A DNA stretch of 64,000 nucleotides, taken from assembly GCF_037126465.1 (NCBI RefSeq), contig NC_088209.1, positions 12,036,052 through 12,100,051 on the forward strand, given 5' to 3'. The DNA comes from Ornithodoros turicata (taxonomy: Eukaryota; Arthropoda; Arachnida; Ixodida; Argasidae). A program made the translations under genes and the position numbers. Positions 12,801 to 24,800 of the stretch are shown here, one piece after another; the first letter of the stretch is position 1, and each line of letters starts with the position of its first letter. The notes under the pieces are model-generated. The model worked only from the letters and a program-made list of their open reading frames with translations, searched no databases and was not told the origin of the DNA.

Positions 12801-15800
12801 TGACTGTACTATGTGTACGTAAAATCATCCGTCTCGCAGTCAAACCTCACCTGGCGCTTTCATCTTGGGCCTCGTAGGTGAGACTCCTCTCCGCTGCTTT
12901 TCCGCTTCCCTCCTCCAGGAAAGAGTTAAAAGTGGCGTCTCCCGCATCGTCGGGCACAAACTCGTCCACGTTGCGGACTGTTCCTGGCAACAGCGGCTTG
13001 GCAGCGGGGACGTGCACGTCTGCCTGAACCACTGGAGAAGCGATCTACTGTTACCAAAGCACGAAGCTGCACATTAAGTAAGGGACTACGAATATGTTCC
13101 CTAAACCAGCACAGAACATTGTGTATCCATGGTTGCATCATATTTAGAGCCTGAAGTTTTCGGGAAATATTTTTTTCTAAATTCGGGGGGTAAAAATCGG
13201 GTAAATAAACGTGTGCTCTAAATTCGTGCGAATTCAGGTGGAAAAAGGTCCAGTACGCTAAATTCGGGGAGAAATCGGGCTCAGTTACTCAAACTAACTG
13301 TACTGGCTTGGTACAAACAGTGATGTAACTGCATTTGCTTGTCAAACAAGTATGTCAGTGCATTCCTACAGACAGCCCAGGGAGGGGAATTCTCCGGGTA
13401 AAAATCGGGTTTCACCCCAAAGAGTCAACCTTCAATTCGGGGTGCAAATTCAGGGAAGAATCGGGTAAAACCCTAAAACTTCAGGCTCTAATCATATTCT
13501 CTACGCAAAATGCCTCGCAAAAATGGCGCTGCCCCAGCCAGTGGCACGTGGGAGCGATTAATGACCTGCGTCGAAAGCAAAATTTGTTGACTACCCTCGC
13601 GTTTGCTGATCAACAGCGAGGGAGACTCCGCCTCCTGGATGACGGCCAATGGGAGGACGTGGAAGGCGGGCACTTCCCAAGCCTCTGGAGGTGAAGCCTC
13701 CCTCACTCTTGGTCAGCCAATGCAAGGATAGTCATGCATTGCTTGTGCACGTGCTAAAATTGTGCATGTGAATCCAGCTGAAGATGCTAGTGACCTGTTG
13801 GCAAGGTACACGTTTCCTAGACCCATCATTTTCTGCAAGCGACGTTAAATATGGTGTGCCGCGTGCTGAGGTCTCGATAGACGTCAAAGAGCCCTCGGCT
13901 GGGCAAAATTAAACCACAGATTGATCATTGTGGCGTCACTTATGATCATAGCTGTCTCACAACGTAAAACCTCGAGTCACCATTATTAAATCGGAACTCA
14001 GGAGGGGAAATATTATCATAGTCCCCTCAAAACAACACGCATTTTCAGGAAATAGCTAAATGATGATATTCTTATCGTACTGTGGTGAAACATAAGAACA
14101 CAGACATACCAACAGGGTCATCTTTCCGACTTTTCGTGAACAGCTTTGCGACCATGCTTTGCTTCGTCGGTGAGGCCTGGAAAGCATGCGAGAGTGTAAC
14201 TACTGTATTTACTCGGGTAATTCGCACACTTTTTCTCACAAGTCAGAAAAGTTGCGGGGTGCAAAGTGAACTCCACACTCCTTTGAAGGTACCACAAAGC
14301 AGGCGTATGTTGGCGGCAGCACTTAACAGTCTGCTGCTTGCAAACTCAGCAGCACAACAAGTTGCGCACGTGACAAAGTAGGTATTCTTTGCATTTTTAA
14401 TTTGCGAGCGAAACGGCAGGATAAAGCATCGGGGCGACAACTCGAATGGTCCCCTACAATGAGGAAATAGTCCATAATTTGTCGGGCAACACTGGTCAGT
14501 GTCCCCCTATAATTTGCAGCTCCTGATGGCTACGTAGGCAAAATGTAGCCAGCACCCACCCCCTTGTTTTTTTTTTGCAGTTTTATGCAGTTCACTATTT
14601 TTTCCACAATCCACATTTTTGCAACGTGGTTTTGCCACCGTACTCTGATCTGATGTTGGTGGCTACATTGACGCAGTAGAGTAGAAACCTGTTAATGTAA
14701 TTCTGCTTTTAGTAAAAACTCTGGTTACTGTAAATGCGTGCACCAGTCCAGATCAAATTATTGCACCTTCCATGGCTTAATGTATGATATAGTAAACCAC
14801 CTAAGATGCTGATTATAGTAAAAATTATTTGGTGCAGTCACTGCCGTAACAGGCGTGGGACCGGGAGAAACAGACCAAAACAAGGTGTGGATGGGAAAGG
14901 ATTTGTTTTGTGGTGGTGCTGAGTGTGCCATAGTTGCCATTGCCGCTTTCAATGCCAAAAGTGGGAACAAAAAAGCTGTGAAGATCTAAAAAAATTGTCA
15001 AAACAGCGTTGCGCGAGTGCTTTCGGCAAGCGCGCGCTGTCAATGTGCCAGTTATTATTAGTGGGCTTGTTATGAGATCTTTAAGGTGCTCCTGATGTCA
15101 AGACTCCCGATATCGTAAATCTACGGCTTGGTCCCGACCAGTTTACGATATAAAGGGGTTCTACTGTCTTGCTCGCAGTTTTCAATTTTAATTCTCTAAA
15201 AAAAGTACGAGCCCAACTGGGACAAAAATCGTGTCATAAAAACTGTGACATATGAGTACTGGGGGCCTATCTGGGGAGTGCTATCGAACGGATAAAGCCT
15301 CCGAGCTAGCGTGTCTACCGCCTCGTGACATGTTTAAAGTAAACTCGAGCATACTTGAGCCTCAGGCTTCGTTGGAGACTTGGCTCTTGACGGATCTGTT
15401 TCATTGACGGGAGCCTTGGGAGCGGTGGCGCTTGCGTGTCCTGTCGACCCTGCAGGCGCTGGAAATTTTTGTACCTCTACCTGGGGCTTTGAGGAACCCA
15501 GAGAAGCTGGAATGGAAACACTACGTGGTGGAAAGGCACTTGGGGCGTTCTGGGTGGATGGAGAACCAATTCCCGCTGCTTTCGATGACACTGTGCAGAA
15601 CGGGATAAACAAAACATGCATGCAGTTGACTGGTTCATAATGGAAGAAATCCTGGATGAATGAGAACGAACACAGACGCAGCTCAAACTCACAATTAAAT
15701 TGATTAAGTGAACCCTCGTTAATATGACCCCGTTAACCTGACGCTTTATGACCGTTTTTCTCGGCAACCGTTCCGCCGGCATGTAAATCCCCCTCGTTAA

Positions 15801-18800
15801 TATGACAATCCGTTTATCGGACAATGACCAAGATTTTTGTCACAAGTAGGGTCAAACATTATCTTCCCGCTATTATGACCGCGTCACATGACCCTCAGAG
15901 TAGCCCCCGGGAGAGGCTATCTCGTACCCCGCTCAGAGGGTGACAGGTGTTAGAGTAGGGCGTCAAGGTTTGGGATGTCCCCCGAAATCGCTGACCTCGG
16001 GGTTATACTCGTACCGCTTTTCGAACAACCGAAGTGCTTAAAAAGGTGGGGACCGGGACACATTGTGCTGCTGTTTTGACATAAGTATGGCCGAAACGAA
16101 GCGGAAGGGGGATCTGGCAGTTGGAATGAAGAGCGGAACGAATGCCTCGTTATTTTTTAGCAGATAAAGTTCGATAACGTGTCCGCAATTGATGGTGCTA
16201 TTGTCCATTTAGAATTAATGACTAAAAATTGTTTGACGTAGTCACTATTAACAGATTTTTCAGAAGATAAATCATAATTACGTCGACTTTTCTCGTGCGT
16301 AGCGCTGTGTCCCGGCCGACGGAGGGTGTGTTTCTCATTAATGTGACGATTCTCTTTGTGACCAAAATCCGCGGGAACGGCACCGGTCATATTAACGAGG
16401 GTTCACTGTAAACACATGGCACACAAAACATACAGGGTGTCCAAACCACGACCTACTAGATTGCATAACGACCATGTCATAGGCACCCCTTCCTAGCGCC
16501 ACATTTTTGGAAGGTAGCGGTGGCGCTACTCATCGTCCCAGTTATTGCTTCCTCAACATCTGCAATACTGTGTACTTCAACTTATCATAGTATATTTGCA
16601 CAAGTGGTGGATGTGCCACAGAAGATATTTCATTCTAAAGTTGATTATCATCATCATTCTACGCGTTTTTCATAGGAGCTGTTGCTGTCGTCTGCTACGG
16701 TAGTCGCACGTCCGCTTCTGCGCTTTCAAAATTCAAATTTCCGTTGTCCAATCATGTCGAATTAGATCTTGCGGGCCAATCAGTAGCTCCCCTAGCGGAT
16801 CGTGTGGATGGGTTTCTCATAGGGTTTGCCAATTAGGATCTCTCGTTATAATTTAGTAGATCGTGGTCCAAACTAATAGGCAGTAAGATTTTAAAGATGC
16901 CCGGGCACTTTACTAGAACGAAACCACCCGAACGTTGTTAGCAGCATTTTTTTATTGTGTCTAATTAATGGGCTAACTCCAAAACTATTGGTTTAAAGCA
17001 CATACATTGAAACACTTGTGTGCCTGCAACCCCGCACTACAAAGCTGTCGCATGAGTGCGAGAGCCCGGGCTTGGCGGTAATGATTCACGATTAAAAGCT
17101 GCAAAAACCTTTACAGTGCAGGCCAAAAAATGGACAGAATAAAGGGGATGAACACAGTGCTTAAAGCCTGGTGATTTTCTATTGTACCAGATTGTAAGTA
17201 GATTAGGTATTGTTGCCTTCTAACTTGTATTGTTGAAAATCGAAGCTCACCAGGCTTTAAATACGTATTCTGTGTTGTTGTGTCAATAAGCCCATTTGTT
17301 GAAAGTTCAGTTATGTTTGTCTCCTTTGTTTCGTCTGTTTTTAGGACCACACTGTACAGGATTTTTACCACTTTTAATCATGAAAGTGATCACACCAAAG
17401 ATTGCGTGCAGCAAGAGCGTCTCCGTTTCACTCAACGCCCGGTTTTCTAGTGATGTTTTATCGTAACAGAACGAAGACAGTTTAGAGCGTCTAAATTTTA
17501 ATGAGACGAGACTTTTGTGCAGGCTGCAGTTCTTCAGGTCTAACATCAAGTTACAAAACTACAGAATACATAAGACATGTTGTAAGGTAGAGAGCGAGGG
17601 TTGGTACAAACATAACAATAAAAATACAAACATGTATAATAAAATAAAACTAAACACCATTTTTTTTCTTTATTTTGTTCATTGCGCATCTTCGGAGACG
17701 CGGCTTTCCTTCACCCACAATGTGAGAGGGTGAAAGAGCACACTATCGCCTCTCGCGTCCTGGGAAAAGATGAAAGGAAACGCAATCCAAGATAAAGGCA
17801 GTTCCAACAGAATCACCCAATACATTTGTGTTTGTTTTGTTTGCGCAAGTTAAAGCTCATCTTTGACGCATGAGGCGGCACTGTGCTCCTTCACCCTCTC
17901 ACGTTGTGGGTAAAGGAAAGCCGAGTCTCCGAAGATGCGCAATGAACAAAATAAAGAAAAAAATTGTATTCCTTTACTACTTGTTTGCAGACGATCTAAC
18001 AAATAGATTTTTGTTCTGAAAACCAGGAAAAAGGGGACCAGATGTTCTCTTTGGGACAACTTCGTAGCTTTTATAAAGTTAATTATTGAAAGTTAATTAA
18101 GAGATTGCCTTAGGAGTTTGCGAATTCCCTCCTAAGGAGTGCCCTTCAGCATACACTATATTGCAATTGATTTCATCTCGGAAAAAGTGATGTATATATT
18201 TTTAAAAAATATGTTCGCATTTAGCTGGGACACCCTGTAATGCATTGCATGTCGACTCACATTTTCCGACAGTGGCGCTAGATGGAATGCCATTTGCCGT
18301 AGAAGCTGCAGTTTCGGCTGCCACTCGGGAGGCAGACGACAGCTGGTCGGCTAGCTGTCTTCTCCTGTTGTTGAGTGCATCAACGAACCTAGCGAAAGAC
18401 AAAATTTTCACCATCTCATTTGTACTTATCCACTGTCCCAGATGTGCACCATTTGTTCGAGGCTACAACTTTCTCAATTAGACGGATCAATTTTAATAAA
18501 CGTCACATCGTAATTTTCCTTTACTTCGCTCGCTTCCTAATACTTAGTAGTACTACATCTCTTATCAGCATGTGCCCAATGGCCATTTCCCATGCATAAC
18601 TCTATTGTTATTATTGTATATATAAATAATAAAATAACAATAAAATTTAAATTATATTCTATATACAACGTCAAAATGTTTGTATTCATGAACGGCCTAT
18701 GTAGATACCCTTGCGTTTTTGTGGGTTTTTGTTCGCCTGTTTTTTCGGGGGGTTTTTTTTCTTCTTTCAAAATCTGGGTTAAGAGCCAGGTTTTACGCTA

Positions 18801-21800
18801 CAAGCTGTAAAACATGGTCATAGTGTGCAAGTGAAGATTTTCTGTGGAAAAAAAAAGTACTAGAATGTTTAAAGAAGAACACACTAGATGGCAAGAGACA
18901 GATCTGTGCATGAAATATTTTTAGCGTTGACCCACGACTGTATAAGTGACTGAGGTTGCGTTTTGATGAGCCAGGTTGGCTGATTTTTCAGCATTTTACC
19001 CAAGGAGATGATGATGCACATTTGCCGTAAAAACAGGCTTTGCTGGGGTTAACACGAAACCACAATAATGCTCTTAATATATGCCAGGTGAGGCTTGAAT
19101 AAGGTGAATGCAAAACTATGGAGCTTGGTATACTCTTTAACCTGGGAACAGAACCGGCAGAAATGCAAGCAGAGCCACGTACACAGGGACTGGTGAACTC
19201 TGAACACCTCACCCCCACACACCCCCAGCTCGGTGCTGCCTTTTCGTCATTTTCTCTTTCCAGTTCCTTCTACTTTTTCCTTTTTGTACCTGAAAATCTG
19301 CTCTTTCACATGATATCACCCAGTTTTACCCTGTTTTACAGTTCCTGGTATAAAGCTGAATGGTCATCTCACAAGTTGAAAAAAAAAAAAAAAAAAAAAA
19401 GCATAAAACTTGAAATCGTTAAGAATAGTTCAAGATCGTCTCAAGATCAAGATCAGGATCGTTCAAGATCTTTCAATCGTCTTCAAGATCATAACGATGG
19501 CAAGGATGGCATGGATTTCTTAGGCAACTTGAGGCCTTGTATGTGATCGTCCCTCCTATGTTCCAGCCTCAGAACATCAGTTCTCTCACGGTCTTCGAGA
19601 TCGTTATGAATTGCCTGTCCAACTTACAGTTCATAATTTTGGTCCTCGGATTCTTGCAGAATATCCAGCTCTTCATTGGTTGCTTCAGCTTCTTGTGTAT
19701 TGCGCTCCAGCTGCTGCAGAAGCGTTTCCCTCTGCACGTGTACAGCCACACTTATCAAAGTAGTCTTCCAACGGGAATTATATTGCACTCATAGACGTTT
19801 GCTATTTTCGAAGGTAACTGTAGCTTAACCCTGCAGGCAGCTTTAATTCTCACTTCAGGCATTACTGTCAAGGTCAAAACCATTCAGAGTAGGTTTTTGC
19901 TAGAGACCTGAGAGAAGAAAGATTTGACTGAAAATAATTCAGACCATTCAATAATTTGGACTGCTTCTATGTATTCTAGATCCATGGTTTTCTAGTTCTA
20001 ATCCTACGGTTTTTATATAACCCTTGCCCACTTTCTCCCTCTCTCTTCTCTTCCCCCTGGTTTTTTCATGAGTTGACCATGTGTAAAGTCTCGCTTTGTT
20101 ATCTGAAGAAGTGCAGACTATCACACGAAAGGCTTGTAATTAAATTATTCATGCTTCTACACAGTCAATCGTTATTCTAGAAGCCCATAAAATCCGTCCG
20201 CAACTGGATGTGAGCACATCGAGGGTGACATTATATTGCAACGTACCTGAAGTTGAAGAAAAGGCAAGTTGAACCACTTGTGGAGAAACTTTAAGCCAAA
20301 TCCGTTGCGGAGTGAAGATTCTGCGTACCTAAGCTGCGCGCTACCACATGGCCTGAAAATAATGCGTGGGTTTTGTCTAGTCCCAGTTTTAAAGTCACGC
20401 GCACATATAACTTTCCAACGTTACAAGCTGAAAGCAGCGTTGAGAGACAGAGCTTGTGACAACCTACTCACCGCTGGATACTGTCAATGTAGAAGCGCAC
20501 CTGATCTTCCGAGACATTGCAGTGGTGCTTCATGTCAAGATGGTTGGCCAATACCAGCACGGGAATATGGGACGGAACCTTTGGAAGCTCACGCTGGACG
20601 TAGTCAAATGTCCTAGAAGCAAGATGAACGGCAGACTTAAACCTTTGTTAGCTCCCTCTACTAACTGAACATACAATAGAGATAGAAACATACAATAGAT
20701 AGCATAGAAAATCAATAGAGTCTTAAGTTTTAGGGTTTTACCCGATTCTTCCCCGAATTTGCACCCCGAATTGAAGGTTGCCTTTTTAGGGTGAAACCCG
20801 ATTTTTACCGGACAAATTGTCCCCTCTCGGATGTCTGTAGGAATGCACAAACTTACTTGTTTGGCAGAAAAATGCAGTTACATCACCGTTTGTACCAAAC
20901 CGCTACAGTTAGTTTGAATAACTGAGCCCGATTTCTCCCCGATTTTAGCGTAATGGAAGTTTTTTCACCCGAATTCGCATGAATATAGTGCGCATGTTTA
21001 TTTACCCGATTTTTACCCCCCGAATTTAGGAAAAAATATTTCCCAAAAACTTCAGGCTCTAAAAATCAATCAAACTGGTAAAGAAGTATGAAGAGAAGTG
21101 GCTCTCATCCGGAGGCACTTCCCGTCATTCTACTAACTGAAGCGTGTCTGGATAAGTTAAAACATTTTGTGCAAGATCGGAATCTTTAAATGCTATTTCT
21201 CATTCTTGTACCTAGACATAGTCATTCTCGATTAGGTGCAGGATAGAGCGGAGGCTCTCAAACTTTGTGAGCTCGTGGAACCCCTATACATTTGTTGGCA
21301 CAGTGAGGAACACCAAACCGTGCCACGCCCATCGTGACCACAGGCAGGGGCGGCGTAACGTCCCGAATTTGGGGAGACCCCCATATCCCAAACGGTGCCC
21401 CCTTCCATACCACGCCGCCACCACCAATCCACGCTCGGTTTCCAAAGATTCGAGGCTGCCTGAATGACAAAAGGTGGACTGCGCTGTGGGGTGCAGATTT
21501 CGATTCTACAGCTCGTGGCACACATGAGACCGAGAGTTGCGTAAAACATCCTGGAACCTGTGAACACTTTCAGGGCATGTCGTCCCGAGTTCCACCGCAT
21601 AAATCGACAGAGACACAACTATGCTGGCAATTTGATTCATTCAGGAAAAGGGGTTTGCGGCATTTTATTCGCACGTGACACCTGAGATAACACTTTGGCA
21701 CCTCACCGCCATGGGAATTTTGCGCCAGTTTTGCAATTTTAGGGGGTCTACAGCAACTCCGACACGTTACTCTCTTGGTGGCGCTACATGCATTTTCAAT

Positions 21801-24800
21801 GGTCAGTGGTTCCAATAATTATTGAAGACTGCCTCTGTAACACGGGTGTGTTCGGACAGTCTGGGATGCCCCACAGCATACCGCAAAGCTGCCATAATTG
21901 TGTGTCATCCAAATTCTCCACAAGCATACGTGTGTGTCACAGAAGGCGCACTTTGGGTAGACTCCTCCAATATAGGCTTCGCGGTTACGTCGAGTTTGGA
22001 GGAGGACATGCTCGTCGAAAAATTTAGCAGACGACAGGTTGCAGTGGCTGTTTTGCTGACAGTATACTGTGCAGGCAGAACAGCGTGGAACAACTGCACA
22101 TGTAAGTTTAGTGTCTCTCATTACATACACATTAGCACTTAAAACAATTAACAATTAAACGAACAAAACAATTCAAAAATGTATAAACACTTAAACTAAC
22201 AAACGATCTAACAATAAAAACAAACAAAATAACGAAACGATTAAACGATGAAATTAATGAAACAATTAGTGAATTACTTAGCCAATGATATATTAACTAT
22301 AAAAACGCCATAAATTCATCGGTATCCGTGACAAACTAAGAATAATTCTTGTGGTCTGCTATTACAGGTGATTCCACTCATGCGCCTTATATTTAGGGCC
22401 TGACGTTTTAGGGTTAAACCCGTATCCGCCCGATATTTACCCCCCGAACGAAATCTGTAAAATTCGGGTTTAACCCGAATCTACCCGAAAACATCCGGGT
22501 CGTGTGGCACACTCGTAAGCGTGCATTGAAATAAAGTTTGATAACATTGCTAAACATTAGTTCCATGATAAGACAAATTTTTATTTTAAAAAAAAAATCA
22601 CCCGAATACACCCGAATTTCTGACGACAGAATATGCCGTAACGGGATTTAACCCGAATACACCTGAATTTTCAAATGAAAAATATCACCCGATATTTACC
22701 CCCCGAATTTGGCCAAAAATAAAACCCGAAAAAGTCAGGCCCTACTTATATTTAGGGCTTGACTTTTTCGGGTTTTATTTTTGGCCAGATTCGGGGGGTA
22801 AATATCGGGTGATATTTTTAATTTGAAAATTCGGGTGTATTCGGGTTAAATCCCGTTACGGCATATTCTGTCGTCAGGAATTCGGGTGATTTTTTTTGTT
22901 TAATAAAAATTTGTCTTAACATGGAACTAATGTTCAGCAATGTTATCAAACTTTATTTGAATGCACGCTTATGAGTGTGCCACGCGACCCAGATGTTTTC
23001 GGGTAGATTCGGGTTAAACCCGAATTTTACAGATTTCGTTCGGAGGGTAAATATCCGGCGGATACGGGTTGAACCCTAAAAAGTCAGGCCCTACTTATAT
23101 TGTCCACCCTCTGGAGTCCCTTTATTAATTATACAGCAGTGGCGCTAAGAGTGCTCGTTCGAATACTTTGGCTCGAAGGCGCATGTATGGCACACATGCT
23201 GACACTATGACAGCATGTGTGACGCATCACTATTCCAACACACCCAGGGGCATCACTTCCTCTGACCTTCCTTCGGTTTCCTCTTTTTGTGGCTTTTCCA
23301 CCTTTCCCCGCCTACTCAGTGCTTATAGTAGTACATCACAGTGCGTACAGTGCGCTCTTGCGGAATTCAAAATTATACACGGTTGCAGGTTTCAGCTGTT
23401 CATGTTGTCTCCCCCTGTTTTTTTTTCTTTTTTTCATGCACAGGCTTTTTGACGATAGAATACTGTCACCGTGAAACGTGTTTTTGGCAGAAGGTGGTCA
23501 TGCAATGATTCAAGCAGCGCCATGTGCCGGAGATGTGTGTGTGTGCATGACAGGCGTGATAGAATCGGCATCGAGCGCTTTTTCGGTTTTGGGTATGTGT
23601 GTACTCCTGTGCATTACATTTGAGAGCACGCTAGAACAATGCTGATACAGTATTACGTCACAATGATGGCACTCTGCCCATCTATTGACGTGCGGTAATG
23701 GAACGGCATACTTTTTAGCTGCTTACCATTGCTTAGTGATGTCCAGCATCATGATGACCCCGTTCGTACCTTTGTACACATCAATGAACTCAGCATCTAA
23801 TGCAGGTTCCTCAGGACCCTAAGTGAAACCAAGAGAATGGTTTGTACTGAGGGCTTCAGAAATACAAGTTGCTGCATGCAAAAAACAAAGTCAATGTCAA
23901 CGTACTACACTGGCTGCAACGTTGTCCAACTTAAGTCCTTCTATCGGACGTCGCTTCTTTCCTTTATCGACAACATCCCACACTTCGACCTTGACAATGT
24001 CATCAGTGGCCTTGTAGTTCCACTGTATGCTTGCTACCTGCATGAATCGAGACAAAGCAAATCCTATTTATCAATATTACCAATAATGGTGCAATATTGG
24101 TCCAATCTTGGTCCAATATCGGGCCCACACTGCCAATATTAGGCCAAGACGCTGTGCTGCTTGGGAGGATTTCCTCGACGTACCTGAATCTCCTCGCTCG
24201 GCATGTACTCCTCTTTGAAGCGCTGCCCTTGCAGACGAAGAAGCAGACATGTCTTGCCAACGTTGCGGTCTCCCTTGATCACAATTTTCACTGCAGTAAC
24301 GCAAGACGTAAGTGTTTGTCACATTAATGTCACTTGGAATGTTGCCACTATAGTCGTGTTCAACTTAAGAAGGAAAAGAAGTTTAGTCTGTCAAATAGAT
24401 GCACTGTTGGCAATAACGAGAACCAATAGCGCGCCAGGAGAAATACTGCAGCGCCACCACGCGCTGTGAGTAGGGGAGTGCACTTCCTGCCGTCGTGTAG
24501 TGTCAGGTGGCGAGTCTTAACAGCCAGTATTGGATATAGTGAGTATGATGGACTACATTATCTGACACAAGGAGGGAGTGTGACCTCCCTGCGGCCAACT
24601 ATCGTATCTGCGTCACAGTGATACTTCGAGAGCTGGCAGACTAGATTTCTTTCTACAAGCGATAAAACCCCAGTGCAGGGGACACGGACAGACAAAACAC
24701 AGACGAAGCACTGCACGAGTATAATAAAAAGACGCAACTGTTCAAATATATTTTTCAAGGGCTGTGGAAAATTCCAGAGTATACGAGGGTTTCAAGGGTC

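Noticed and set aside
17111..17549. Overlapping minus-strand frames with '[12 protein letters not shown]'-like hydrophobic stretch
   Set aside because: No recognisable domain and no splice or start context; it lies in a RABL6 intron next to a fold-back repeat.
16432..18240. A single element between CAGGGTGTCC (16433) and its inverse GGGACACCCTG (18228)
   Set aside because: Only about 10 bp match at the ends, and the interior holds other complete repeats; more likely two unrelated mariner-type ends.
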